Shown here: piece after piece, positions 33,764 through 42,383 of the stretch
Position numbering within the stretch: the first letter of the stretch is position 1
How the letters are laid out: the number at the start of each line of letters is the position of its first letter
Assembly: GCF_004364805.1 (NCBI RefSeq)
Contig: NZ_SOAP01000001.1
Span: forward strand, 558,001-622,000
Source of the DNA: Pelagimonas phthalicica
GTDB lineage: Bacteria > Pseudomonadota > Alphaproteobacteria > Rhodobacterales > Rhodobacteraceae
DNA: 64,000 bases
Direction of reading: 5' to 3'
The notes under the pieces: generated by a model
What the model was told of the DNA's origin: nothing
Database searches by the model: none
What the model saw: the letters and a program-made list of their open reading frames with translations, nothing else
Translations under genes and position numbers: made by a program

Positions 33764-36235
33764 ATGAAACGCGTAAATCTGTTCAAAGCCAGCCTTTTGG
33801 CGACTGCGGCGATCCTGACCGCGCCCGCCGCAATGGCGCAGGAGACGGCGACCCCGGTTGCCGCCCCCACCGCCGCTCCGGGTGCTGACCCGGTCGGGGC
33901 CCCGCCCCTGCCAATGGATGCCAGCCCCGCCGAAGAAGCCGCCTATAAGGTGCTGGATAAATATTGCGCCAGCTGCCACCAGGACGGCGCGCTGGAAAAC
34001 GGTCTGACCAAGTCGAAATCCGGGTTTGGCCACGTGCTGGACATGCGCCGCCTGGCGCAGGATCCGAAATTTGTGACCTTGGGCGATCACACCAAGTCCA
34101 AGCTGTATCAGGTGATCGCCGGTGGTTCGCCGCCCATGCCGGACAATTGCTGGTCCGCCGATTGTACCCCCAAGGCCGAAGAGCTTGAGGTTCTCAAGCT
34201 GTGGATTGACGGGCTGGATGACGATGTCGAGGAAAAGAAATTTGTCTCGCTCGAAGAGCTGCATCGCCTCGCCCATGAAGATCTGCAAAAGCAGCCCACC
34301 AACCGCCGCGACCGCATCCGCTATATCTCGCTTCGCCCGCTGTATAACGACTCGGACGTAAGCCCGGAAAACTACGAGGCCTATCGTCAGGCGACGGTCA
34401 AAATGATCAACGCCCTGAGCTGGAACCCCGAGCCCTATAAGTGGGAAGCGGTGGATGAATATGGCGTGTTGATGCGCATTTACCTGCCTGAGATCGATTG
34501 GGACCAGCACAAGTGGCATACGCTTGAGGCAATCTATCCCTACGGTGTTGGCAGCGAAACCGACCCTTATCTGAGCCCGCTGAAGCATATGGCCAAGACC
34601 GAGGTGCCGATCCTGCGCGCCGACTGGTTTGCTGCCACCGCGTCGGTCTCGCCGCTTTATTATGATCTGCTGGGTCTGCCGGACACGGTTCAGGGGCTGG
34701 AGCAGCTGTTGAACCTGGACATGGTCAAGAACATCCAGAACGAACAGGTTGTCCGCGCCGGATTCCAGGATTCGGGCGTGTCGACCAACAACCGCCTGAT
34801 CGAGCGTCACGCGCTTGGCACCGGCTTCTTCTGGACGTCCTATGACTTTGCCGGATCGAAGGGGCGTCAGAGCTTTTTCGAATATCCGCTGGGTCCCAAA
34901 GAGGCCTATGGCGAAGAGCTGGCCTTTAACCATGATGGTGGCGAGTCGATCTTTACCCTGCCCAACGGCTTCCACGCCTATTACCTGAATACTGCCGAAG
35001 GCGAGCGTCTGGATGTTGGCCCCACCAGCATTGTGCGCGACGATGACTATTCCGATGGCACCGGCGAGGTGGTGAACGGCATCAGCTGTATTTCCTGCCA
35101 CTCCAAGGGCATTCGCTATAACGATGATGGCGTGCGTGATGTGGCCATGAGCAACCTGTCCCTGTCCCCTTCAAGCCGTCAGACCATCGACGCGATCTAT
35201 CCGGGCAATGACGTGGTGCAGGACTGGTTCAAGAAAGACCAGCAGGCGTTTTTTGACACGCTGACCTCGGCCGGGATCGACCCGGAGACCACCGCCGGTG
35301 GGCTTGAACCGGTGCGCGGGCTGTTTGTCTATTATGTCGATCACTTTGTCGATCTGCAGCAAGCCGCAAACGAGCTGGGCATGCCTGAGGAGGAGCTGCG
35401 CAAGCGGATGCCTTTTGTTGGACACCAGTTTGCCAGCCTGATGACCCGTCTGGAGCAAAGCCCGATTGCACGGGATGAATGGACAGCCGCCTATCCGGTT
35501 CTGCTGGAGAAGCTGACCGATTACCGTCCCTATGTGAATGATCACAAGCCTGTGGCCAACCTGACCCACACCGTGGCAGCGGTGGTCAAGGACACCCCGT
35601 ATGAGCCACCGGTCAAGGATGATCATTCGGTCTATGCCCCACCGCCTGCGAAAAAGCACGTGCCAGACACGACCTATGCGGATGTGGCCAAGCCTGATCA
35701 CAAAGCCTATGACCCGGTTGCCCATTCGGTGCCTAGCCAGTCGCACCTGACGGTGTACACCGACAAGCCGACCTATTCGGTGGGCGAAGGTCTGCAGGTC
35801 TATATCGAGCCGCGCCATGATTGCCGCTTGACCCTGATCTCGATTGACGACCGTCACCAGAGCTGCGTTCTGTATCCTTTCCCTGGTCTCGATGACATCG
35901 TGATCAAAGGTGGCAGCCAGTATGTCTTCCCGCCCAAGGGCACTTTGCGCACCACGCATGAAGGTCTGGAAACCATTCTGGCCATCTGTAATGGTGGTCA
36001 TGATGCGATTGATCTGCACACCCGCGACACATCCAAGGTGTCCTGTGCCGCCGATCACAAGCCACTGACCAAAGACCAGTATGAAACCGTCGTGAACGAA
36101 GTTCTGGCGCTGGATCTGGGGGATGATCACGGCAAGGACAAGCACAGCCCGGCCGGTGTCGATTATCGTGGCGTGAGCGATCACAACCCGAAAATCGTCA
36201 AATCCCAGATCTCGGTCGTTGTAACCGCACATTAA
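33764..36235 (+). CDS. Exported protein with two CxxCH motifs and DUF4384-like C-terminus
   Basis: An 823-aa exported protein (signal peptide MKRVNLFKASLLATAAILTA then PAAMA). A c-type haem motif CASCH lies at residues 68-72 (VLDKYCASCHQDGALENG), in a cytochrome-c-like N-terminal domain, and a second, CISCH, at 442-446. Between them is a long region I do not recognise. A Pro/His/Lys-rich linker (about 590-660) leads to a DUF4384-like beta domain (residues about 661-745, HLTVYTDKPTYSVGEGLQVY, then CRLTLISIDDRHQSCVLYPF). GGAGA stands before the ATG. It lies 44 bp after the protease gene and 15 bp before the OmpA gene. A dihaem periplasmic redox or sensor role is inference. Confidence 0.85.
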   Translation: MKRVNLFKASLLATAAILTAPAAMAQETATPVAAPTAAPGADPVGAPPLPMDASPAEEAAYKVLDKYCASCHQDGALENGLTKSKSGFGHVLDMRRLAQDPKFVTLGDHTKSKLYQVIAGGSPPMPDNCWSADCTPKAEELEVLKLWIDGLDDDVEEKKFVSLEELHRLAHEDLQKQPTNRRDRIRYISLRPLYNDSDVSPENYEAYRQATVKMINALSWNPEPYKWEAVDEYGVLMRIYLPEIDWDQHKWHTLEAIYPYGVGSETDPYLSPLKHMAKTEVPILRADWFAATASVSPLYYDLLGLPDTVQGLEQLLNLDMVKNIQNEQVVRAGFQDSGVSTNNRLIERHALGTGFFWTSYDFAGSKGRQSFFEYPLGPKEAYGEELAFNHDGGESIFTLPNGFHAYYLNTAEGERLDVGPTSIVRDDDYSDGTGEVVNGISCISCHSKGIRYNDDGVRDVAMSNLSLSPSSRQTIDAIYPGNDVVQDWFKKDQQAFFDTLTSAGIDPETTAGGLEPVRGLFVYYVDHFVDLQQAANELGMPEEELRKRMPFVGHQFASLMTRLEQSPIARDEWTAAYPVLLEKLTDYRPYVNDHKPVANLTHTVAAVVKDTPYEPPVKDDHSVYAPPPAKKHVPDTTYADVAKPDHKAYDPVAHSVPSQSHLTVYTDKPTYSVGEGLQVYIEPRHDCRLTLISIDDRHQSCVLYPFPGLDDIVIKGGSQYVFPPKGTLRTTHEGLETILAICNGGHDAIDLHTRDTSKVSCAADHKPLTKDQYETVVNEVLALDLGDDHGKDKHSPAGVDYRGVSDHNPKIVKSQISVVVTAH

Positions 36236-36250
36236 GAACAGGAGGCGGAG

Positions 36251-37093
36251 ATGTTGAAGAAAACCCTGATAACCTCCGCGCTCTGCCTGGGGCTGCCTCT
36301 GGTGGCCCCCATGGCAGCCCAAGCGCAAAGCGGAGAGATTTTCATTCCAGGTGCAGGGGATGCCCTGCCCGAGATCAAGGCGAAACCCACCAACCCATTG
36401 GCGCGCTGCATGTTCGATGCCTCGGCGGCGAATTGTGCTGATATTGGCCGGGATGACAGCGGCGTGCAGTTCGAAAGCGCCGTGGCCCCGCAATACGAGA
36501 CTCTGGTGCTGGACCTGAACGACCACAAGGTCGCGATCAGCACCGAACCTCCGGCCAAGCCACCGGTCTATGATGCGCCGCCCGCACCGGCCTATAAGGA
36601 CCCCAAAAAGGCGCCGGATTACACCGCCAAGCCCAGCCATGATCCGAACTATGCCGCAGGCCATACGCCACCTCCGGCGCATGACCCCTATGCGGGGGGC
36701 AAAATCGCCCTGCCCTCGGTCGCGATCTCGATTGAGTTTGATTATAACAGCGACCACATCCGCGCCGATCAACTGGGCAAGCTGACCCAGCTGGTGGCGG
36801 CGCTACAGGACCCGGCCCTGTCGGGCACGCCTTACGCGGTGATCGGCCATACGGATTCCGCTGGGTCCGAAGGCTATAACTGCGATCTGTCCCTGCGCCG
36901 CGCGGCATCGGTGACCCGAGCGCTGGAGAGCAGCTATGTGCAATTGCCGCTCTACCCGGTGGGGTTTGGGGAATATGTGCTCAAGAACGAGTATAACCCG
37001 AAAGCCCCGGAAAACCGCCGCGTGACCTTCCTGCGCCTGCCGGATCATCCCGGGACGGTTTTGCAGACGGCCAATGCCGTGTGCCACTATTAA
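36251..37093 (+). CDS. OmpA-family protein
   Basis: A 280-aa exported protein (signal MLKKTLITSALCLGLPLVAP then MAAQAQ). The middle is Pro/Lys-rich (AKPPVYDAPPAPAYKDPKKA), as in the linker of the preceding protein. The C-terminal OmpA domain reads ISIEFDYNSDHIRADQLGKL, YAVIGHTDSAGSEGYNCDLS, LRRAASVTRALESSYVQ and ENRRVTFLRL. The peptidoglycan-binding Asp and Arg positions (HTDSAG, NRRV) are kept. It probably ties the complex of the three operon products to the cell wall. GGAGG lies before the ATG, 15 bp after the previous stop. Confidence 0.92.
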   Translation: MLKKTLITSALCLGLPLVAPMAAQAQSGEIFIPGAGDALPEIKAKPTNPLARCMFDASAANCADIGRDDSGVQFESAVAPQYETLVLDLNDHKVAISTEPPAKPPVYDAPPAPAYKDPKKAPDYTAKPSHDPNYAAGHTPPPAHDPYAGGKIALPSVAISIEFDYNSDHIRADQLGKLTQLVAALQDPALSGTPYAVIGHTDSAGSEGYNCDLSLRRAASVTRALESSYVQLPLYPVGFGEYVLKNEYNPKAPENRRVTFLRLPDHPGTVLQTANAVCHY

Positions 37094-37101
37094 CACCATC
37101 A

Positions 37102-37129
37102 GCGGGGCGCGTGACATCACGGGCCCCGC
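37102..37129 (+). terminator. GC-rich hairpin after the OmpA gene
   Basis: GCGGGGC (37102-37108) pairs with GCCCCGC (37123-37129), with an inner GTG/CAC extension. No T-run follows on the plus strand, so it may be an imperfect terminator. It borders the palindromic repeat directly. Confidence 0.5.
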
Positions 37130-37131
37130 AA

Positions 37132-37442
37132 CCAAATTCCGTCCACGGAATTTGCAAAAGTGTAGGGTCAGCAAGCCCTGATTTGGCGGCACTGGCGCGC
37201 GAAGGGCAATAAAGCAGAGGTTTTGAGCGCGCAGGAACTGGCTGGGTCAATTGCAAGCGCTCAAAGCCGCTGCTTTGCAGCGCTCCGTGCGTCCAAAGGA
37301 TTTCAATGATCTTCTCTCTGAACTGCGTTACGTCGCCTTGAAATACACCCAGTATTTCTGCAGCGACGTGCCTAGTCAGAAACAAGATCATTGAAACCAG
37401 TGCCGCCAAATCAGGGCTTGCTGACCCTCCTAAAACTTTTGG
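37132..37442. repeat. Palindromic intergenic repeat, copy B, interrupted by a MITE-like element
   Basis: The left part (37132-37161) holds the palindrome AAATTCCGTCCACGGAATTT and the half module GCAAAAGT; the right part (37430-37442) holds AAAACTTTTGG. Together they rebuild the two-module repeat found intact at 18423-18468, minus about five central bases. The 265-bp inverted-repeat element lies exactly between the halves. Confidence 0.65.
37164..37428. mobile_element. MITE-like non-coding element with perfect 32-bp terminal inverted repeats
   Basis: The first 32 bases (37164-37195, AGGGTCAGCAAGCCCTGATT then TGGCGGCACTGG) are exactly the reverse complement of the last 32 (37397-37428). The 265-bp element has no ORF. 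Its right half contains further nested inverted repeats: TTTCAATGATCTT against AAGATCATTGAAA, and ACGTCGC...GAAATAC against GTATTTC...GCGACGT. Long terminal repeats, short length and no coding capacity fit a miniature inverted-repeat transposable element. No clear target duplication is seen. Its parent transposase is not in the window. Confidence 0.8.
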
Positions 37443-37447
37443 ACCTG

Positions 37448-37909
37448 TTACCCTTTCAGGCGATTTTCCAGATCTTTGGCCAGCAGGCCCATGCGGTTGC
37501 GGAAACGCTTGTCGATCCCGCCTTTGGCCAGTTTCAGAGATTGCACCAAAAGCCGGGCTGACAGGGTTTTGGGCAGGAATTCCGTCACCACCCCGATCCG
37601 AGTGCGCGAGCGTGACAGGGCAACCAGATCCACGGTTGTGCGCGCCTCTAGCCCGCCGGAAATGCTGGTGAACACCAATTGTTCGGGCGCGCTGTACTCG
37701 GCCAGCTCAATATCCGCCGTCCGCGTCTTGCCGCGAAAGCGAAACCCCGCCTGCCAGGCCATCCCGGCAGCCACCTGCCCCGGATCATTGGTGCGGCGCA
37801 CATCGATCCCCCGACGCAGCACCTGACGTTCGATCCCGTCGAAATCCGTCACCTCGGCAAAGACCCGATCCAGGGGGGCTTCGATATCTTCGCGTGCTGT
37901 CAGTTCCAT
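37448..37909 (-). CDS. SRPBCC (START/Bet v1-like) family protein
   Basis: A 153-aa cytoplasmic protein starting MELTAREDIEAPLDRVFAEV, the beginning of the SRPBCC helix-grip fold, with ITSISG-like strand FTSISGGLEARTTVDLVALS and the long C-terminal helix LSARLLVQSLKLAKGGIDKR. Such proteins bind a hydrophobic ligand in a deep cavity. A TTG 26 codons upstream is a possible but less likely start. It follows nudC on the same strand after 53 bp. Confidence 0.8.
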   Translation of the reverse strand: MELTAREDIEAPLDRVFAEVTDFDGIERQVLRRGIDVRRTNDPGQVAAGMAWQAGFRFRGKTRTADIELAEYSAPEQLVFTSISGGLEARTTVDLVALSRSRTRIGVVTEFLPKTLSARLLVQSLKLAKGGIDKRFRNRMGLLAKDLENRLKG

Positions 37910-37962
37910 ATGCTCGACCCATTTGTGGTGTTTGTTAACGAATTCATAGCCGAGTTTTGCCG

Positions 37963-38931
37963 TTAATCCAATCGATCTGCCAACCAATTTCTGATGAGAA
38001 AATGAGCAATTGCCCCTTTTCGACCGGGCAGAATGTCGCTGCGCTGTCCGGCATAGGCTTCGATCATATCCTCGCGGCTGACCCAGCGCGCATCCTCAAG
38101 CTCATTGGGGTCCAGCGTGATCGCACCGTCCAAGGCTTCGCCATGGCAGCCGATCATCAGGGACGACGGAAAAGCCCAGGGCTGGCTGGCGAGATAGCGC
38201 ACAGGACCAACCGGCACGCCCGCCTCTTCCATCACTTCACGCCGCACCGCCGCCTCGATGGTTTCGCCCGGTTCCAGAAAGCCTGCGAGGCAGGAATACA
38301 TGCCCTCGGGCCAACCCGGCGAGCGGCCCAACAGGGTCTTGTTGCCACGGGTGATCAGCATGATCACCACCGGATCGGTGCGCGGAAAATGCTGGGTGCC
38401 GCAGCTGGGGCAAATGCTTTGCCATCCGGCCTGATACCACTCGGTTTTCGCGCCGCATTTGCTGCAAAACCCATGGCTGGCATGCCAGGCAAAGATCGAG
38501 CGCATGGTCGCCGCAAGCTCGGCATCACGGGCAGAGAGACGGGTCATGATCCCGCGCAGCTCGGCAAAGCGTTCATCGCCGTCAAAGCTTGGGTGGCGCT
38601 GTTCGCTGGGGTCGATGAATTGTTTCAGCGCCTCGCTATCCAGCCCCTCGGGTTCCCAGGCAGACAGGTCATGAGCAAACAGCGCCGCGCCATTTTCGCG
38701 GCCCAAAAGCATCGGCGCGCTGCGTGCCTCGGCCAGCACCGGATGGGTCATCGGCACGCGGACCAAATCCAACGCTCCGTCGCCCGAAATCAGCGGTTTT
38801 CCCCGCCAAATCAAGGCACAACGGGTGTCCGGGGCCTGCATCGCCGCCGCCAAAGCCGGGATATCGCCACGTAAATCCGCGGCCCGATCCAGGTCAGAGC
38901 CACCAAAGGTAACCGTTTCTGCGTGCTTCAT
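37963..38931 (-). CDS. nudC: NAD(+) diphosphatase / NAD-capped RNA hydrolase NudC
   Basis: A 322-aa NudC-type Nudix hydrolase that cleaves NAD(H) and removes NAD caps from RNA. An N-terminal domain is followed by the zinc ribbon CSKCGAKTEWYQAGWQSICP with SCG, the FPRTDPVVIMLI strand, the Nudix box GFLEPGETIEAAVRREVMEE AGV region, and the NudC-specific SQPWAFPSSLMIGC that defines this subfamily. The ATG at 38931 is chosen because the longer frame (39174) runs into the divergent nucleotidase promoter region and shows no homology. Confidence 0.93.
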   Translation of the reverse strand: MKHAETVTFGGSDLDRAADLRGDIPALAAAMQAPDTRCALIWRGKPLISGDGALDLVRVPMTHPVLAEARSAPMLLGRENGAALFAHDLSAWEPEGLDSEALKQFIDPSEQRHPSFDGDERFAELRGIMTRLSARDAELAATMRSIFAWHASHGFCSKCGAKTEWYQAGWQSICPSCGTQHFPRTDPVVIMLITRGNKTLLGRSPGWPEGMYSCLAGFLEPGETIEAAVRREVMEEAGVPVGPVRYLASQPWAFPSSLMIGCHGEALDGAITLDPNELEDARWVSREDMIEAYAGQRSDILPGRKGAIAHFLIRNWLADRLD

Positions 38932-39109
38932 GTGCCTGCCTCTTTTTCCGGCGCGACTGTGGCCTGCTTTGGCGCGGGACGCAACGGCAAGCGACGCGAA
39001 AAACTGTGATGCCTTGCAACCCGAGGAATCATGGTATCCTGTCACAATCCTGTTGAGAGTCGCTGCCACATAAGCAGAAGGACCAACCAAAAATACAAAG
39101 AGGTTACTC

Positions 39110-41083
39110 ATGTCCAACACATTCAATAAACTGTCGCGCCGCCAATTCCTAGCCAGCACCACCGCCGGTGCCACGATGATCGCCCTGCACCCCTATTCTG
39201 CTGCGGCGTCCTCAAATCAGGCGCATCTGCGTATTCTGGAAACCACCGATATCCACGTGCATGTGCACCCCTATGATTACTACGCGGACAAACCACGCGA
39301 CACGGTTGGGCTGAGCCGGGCTGCCTCGATCATCAATGAAATCCGCGCCGAGGCCACCAACAGCCTGCTGGTCGATAATGGCGACTTTTTGCAGGGCAAC
39401 CCGATGGGCGATTACATCGCCTATGAGCGCGGCATGAAAGAGGGTGATATGCACCCGATCATCACCGCCTTTAATACGCTGGGCTATGATGCGGCCACCA
39501 TCGGCAACCACGAATTCAACTATGGCCTCGACTTTCTGATGAAATCCGCCGCCGGGGCGGAATTCCCGATTGTGCTGGCCAATATCGCCAAAGAACAGGG
39601 CGCAAGCCCGCGCGAAGACAAGACCCTGTTCAAGCCCTATTCGATCCTTGAGCGCGAGTTGACAGACGGCAATGGCGAGCCCCATCAGATCAAGGTTGGC
39701 GTGATTGGTTTTACCCCGCCGCAGGTGATGAACTGGGATCGTCGCCATCTTGAGGGCAATGTCTCGGCCCGCGATATTGTCGAGACCGCCAAGGCCTATA
39801 TCCCCGAAATGAAAGAACAAGGCGCGGATATCATCATCGCGCTGTCCCATTCGGGCATTGGCTCGGCGGATCACAGTGACGGCATGGAAAACGCCTCGGT
39901 TCCGCTGGCGGCTGTTGACGGGATTGACGCGCTGGTCACCGGGCATTCACACTTGGTCTTCCCCTCGGCCACCTATGCGGATTACGCCGCTGTGGACGCG
40001 GAAAAGGGCACCATCCACGGCAAACCCGCCGTCATGGGCGGTTTCTGGGGCTCGCATCTGGGTGTGATCGACTTGCTGCTGGAACGCGAGGGCAATGAAT
40101 GGCGCGTGATCACCACCACCTCGGAATCCCGCCCGATCTCCAAGCGCAACGAAGATCGCTCCATCACCGCACTGGTCGAGGATGATCAGGCGGTTCTGGC
40201 GGCCACCGCCAAAGATCACGAGGAAACCCTGGCCTATGTGCGCCGCGCCGTCGGCAAGACATCCGCGCCGCTGCATTCCTATTTTGCGCTGGTGGCCGAT
40301 GATCCCTCGGTCCAAATCGTGTCGATTGCACAGAAGTGGTATGTGGAGCAGATGCTCAAAGGCACCGAACACGAAGGCCTGCCGGTGCTCTCGGCTGCGG
40401 CGCCGTTCAAGGCCGGTGGCCGCGGTGGCCCGGAATATTACACCGATGTGGCCGTGGGTGATGTGGCGATCAAGAACGTCTCTGACCTCTACCTCTACCC
40501 CAACACCGTGCGCGCGGTGCGGGTCACCGGGGCGCAGGTCAAGGGCTGGCTGGAACGCTCGGCCGGGATGTTCAACCAGATCGAGGCCGGGTCGTCTGAT
40601 GCGATCCTGCTCAACCCGTCCTTCCCGTCCTACAACTTTGATGTGATCGACGGGGTGACATATCAGATCGACCTCAGCCAGCCCTCGCGCTTTGCCCCCA
40701 AAGGTGAGCTGCTGGATGAAGGCGCAAGCCGGATTGTCGACCTGAAATTCAATGGTGAGCCGGTGACCGATGATATGGAATTCATCATCGCCACCAACAA
40801 TTACCGCGCCTCGGGTGGCGGAAACTTCCCGGGCACCAAGGACACCATTGTCTTTGAGGCCCCGGATACCAACCGCGACGTGATCGTGCGTTATATTGTG
40901 GAACAGGGCACCATTGACCCCAAGGCCGATGCCAACTGGTCCTTTGCCCCGCTGGACGGCACCACCGTGCTGTTCGAAACAGGGCCCAAGGCGCGTGACT
41001 ATATCAACGATGTCAAAGGTGTGAGCATCGAGGATGCCGGGGATGGAGCCAATGGATTCGCCGCCTTCCGCATCAAGCTTTAA
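39110..41083 (+). CDS. 2',3'-cyclic-nucleotide 2'-phosphodiesterase / 3'-nucleotidase (CpdB type)
   Basis: A 657-aa periplasmic bifunctional phosphoesterase that turns 2',3'-cyclic nucleotides into nucleosides and phosphate. A Tat signal SRRQFLASTTAGATMIALHP starts near residue 9. The metallophosphoesterase motifs are ETTDIHVHVHPYDYYA, LLVDNGDFLQGNPMGDY, TIGNHEFNYGLDF, LSHSGIGS and VTGHSHLVFP. The C-terminal 5'-nucleotidase domain includes YLYPNTVRAVRVTGAQVKGW, LERSAGMFN and the aromatic SYNFDVIDGVTYQIDLSQPS. A Rho-independent terminator follows. It is divergent from nudC, so two nucleotide-salvage activities share one control region. Confidence 0.93.
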   Translation: MSNTFNKLSRRQFLASTTAGATMIALHPYSAAASSNQAHLRILETTDIHVHVHPYDYYADKPRDTVGLSRAASIINEIRAEATNSLLVDNGDFLQGNPMGDYIAYERGMKEGDMHPIITAFNTLGYDAATIGNHEFNYGLDFLMKSAAGAEFPIVLANIAKEQGASPREDKTLFKPYSILERELTDGNGEPHQIKVGVIGFTPPQVMNWDRRHLEGNVSARDIVETAKAYIPEMKEQGADIIIALSHSGIGSADHSDGMENASVPLAAVDGIDALVTGHSHLVFPSATYADYAAVDAEKGTIHGKPAVMGGFWGSHLGVIDLLLEREGNEWRVITTTSESRPISKRNEDRSITALVEDDQAVLAATAKDHEETLAYVRRAVGKTSAPLHSYFALVADDPSVQIVSIAQKWYVEQMLKGTEHEGLPVLSAAAPFKAGGRGGPEYYTDVAVGDVAIKNVSDLYLYPNTVRAVRVTGAQVKGWLERSAGMFNQIEAGSSDAILLNPSFPSYNFDVIDGVTYQIDLSQPSRFAPKGELLDEGASRIVDLKFNGEPVTDDMEFIIATNNYRASGGGNFPGTKDTIVFEAPDTNRDVIVRYIVEQGTIDPKADANWSFAPLDGTTVLFETGPKARDYINDVKGVSIEDAGDGANGFAAFRIKL

Positions 41084-41107
41084 GGCGCACCAATAACGGA
41101 AACCACA

Positions 41108-41139
41108 AACAGGCGCGGCATAACAAACGCGCCTGTTTT
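41108..41139 (+). terminator. Rho-independent terminator after the nucleotidase gene
   Basis: AACAGGCGCG (41108-41117) pairs with CGCGCCTGTT (41128-41137), loop of 10 bases, followed by TT and then C. A classical intrinsic terminator 25 bp after the stop. Confidence 0.75.
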
Positions 41140-41276
41140 CTATGCGTGCGGAGTGCCTGCGGGATGGTGGGTGGGGCGAGGTCAGCTTGCTGACCAGCGT
41201 CCGCCCCCATCCCCCGCGTGACTTTTGCCGCGCCCTCGCCTATGCCAAGGGCAAAGCAGCAGTTCAGGACCACCTC

Positions 41277-41615
41277 ATGTACAAGTTCCTCGCCGGTATG
41301 ATCTTTATGGCCGCTCTGGCCGCGTTTGTCACCAAGCCCGGCCCCGATGCCGCCGAGGCAGAGTTGAAAAGCCAACTCATGACCGCAATCAGCACGCAAA
41401 AACTGGGCGAACAAGACGGGCTTAACGCCGCCGCCCTTCTGGCCTGCCGCCTGGATCCCAACAGCTGTTACGACCTGCTGCGCAGCGGCATCGATCTCAC
41501 TTACGAAGACCGCTACCTCTATGCCAAGCTCGACCTGGACGGGTTTGAGCGCCAAGCCAGCTGTTACGGTCTCTATACCAAGTTCTACTGCCCGGGTGGC
41601 TTGCAAAAACAATGA
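41277..41615 (+). CDS. Small exported or membrane-anchored protein of unknown function
   Basis: A 112-aa protein I do not recognise. It starts MYKFLAGMIFMAALAAFVTK, an N-terminal hydrophobic helix (signal anchor or signal peptide), followed by an acidic helical region and four Cys (LACRLDPNSCYDLL, ASCYGLYTKFYCPGG) that could form two disulfides in the periplasm. The start at 41277 follows AGGA; the longer frame (41142) would place 45 non-hydrophobic residues before the helix. Its stop overlaps the ATG of the HAD gene (ATGA), so the two are co-translated. Confidence 0.75.
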   Translation: MYKFLAGMIFMAALAAFVTKPGPDAAEAELKSQLMTAISTQKLGEQDGLNAAALLACRLDPNSCYDLLRSGIDLTYEDRYLYAKLDLDGFERQASCYGLYTKFYCPGGLQKQ

Positions 41616-42250
41616 CGTATCAGGGCGTGATCTTTGATCTCGATGGAACGCTTTTGGACACCGAAGCCATGGCGCGCCGCGCCGGGGAACACGCGTTTCA
41701 AACGCTCGGGTTAGACGTGCCCGATGGGTTCTTTGACAGCCTGGTCGGGGTGGACTTTGACACGGGCATGGCTCAGATCATTGCCCGCTGGCCCGATTTG
41801 GATACGGACCGCCTCAACCAGCTTTGGGGGCAAAAATCGCGCGAATTGCACCACCAGGGCATCCCGCAAAAGCCCGGCGTTGCGCAGATCCTGGATCATA
41901 TCGACCGGCTGAACCTCCCCAAGGCCATCGCAACCTCCTCCTTTCGGGACTCGGCCCAACACAAATTGCAGGCCGCCGGGCTGGCGGATCGATTTGACAT
42001 CGTGATTTCGGTGGATTGCGTAAGCCGGGCCAAACCGGCCCCTGATCCATATCTTTTGGCGGCAGAGCGCCTTGGCATAGCCCCAACCGCCTGCCTGGCC
42101 TTTGAGGATAGCGAGACAGGCGCGCAATCCGCTTTTGCCGCCGGGATGTGCGTGGTTCTGATCCCCGACACCGCCCCGGTCAGCGGCCAATATGCCCACC
42201 ATATGGCCGCTGACCTGCTGGCTGGCGCTGGCAAAGCCGGCTTGATTTAG
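41612..42250 (+). CDS. HAD-superfamily hydrolase (beta-phosphoglucomutase/phosphatase type)
   Basis: A 212-aa HAD phosphatase of subfamily IA. Motif I is IFDLDGTLLDTEAMA, motif II ATSSFRDSA, motif III the Lys in SRAKPAPDPYLLAAERLG, and motif IV FEDSETGAQSAFAAGM. A helical cap between motifs I and II has the size of beta-phosphoglucomutase or phosphoglycolate-phosphatase caps. It overlaps the upstream small gene and is followed by a large inverted-repeat structure. The substrate is a small phosphorylated metabolite, not identifiable. Confidence 0.92.
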   Translation: MTYQGVIFDLDGTLLDTEAMARRAGEHAFQTLGLDVPDGFFDSLVGVDFDTGMAQIIARWPDLDTDRLNQLWGQKSRELHHQGIPQKPGVAQILDHIDRLNLPKAIATSSFRDSAQHKLQAAGLADRFDIVISVDCVSRAKPAPDPYLLAAERLGIAPTACLAFEDSETGAQSAFAAGMCVVLIPDTAPVSGQYAHHMAADLLAGAGKAGLI

Positions 42251-42360
42251 AGCGCGTTCAGTTCAATTGAATTCACTCGGCAGGTCGAACGCGTTGTGCC
42301 CTGCAAACGCTGCCTCGACCTGCCGAGAGAATACTTGAATCTGATCAAACTGAACACGCT
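42251..42360. repeat. Nested inverted-repeat element between convergent genes
   Basis: Outer arms AGCGCGTTCAGTT (42251-42263) and AACTGAACACGCT (42348-42360) pair with one G-U. Inner arms CTCGGCAGGTCGA (42276-42288) and TCGACCTGCCGAG (42315-42327) pair perfectly. The 110-bp structure starts at the base after the HAD stop and lies between two convergent genes. It could serve as a bidirectional terminator or be a small dispersed element. Confidence 0.7.
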
Positions 42361-42383
42361 GTAACCCCGCTCTAACCGGCGCT

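Noticed and set aside
33728-36772. Two long open frames (457 and 533 codons) on the minus strand opposite the CxxCH protein and OmpA genes.
   Set aside because: They are antisense to genes with signal peptides, domains and ribosome sites; the predicted proteins show no recognisable motifs and reflect GC-rich codon bias on the opposite strand.
37164-37428. The 265-bp inverted-repeat element as a tRNA, riboswitch or structured regulatory RNA.
   Set aside because: Perfect 32-bp identical arms at the very ends fit a transposable element better than a riboswitch. No conserved aptamer motif was recognised, though an RNA function cannot be excluded without copies to compare.
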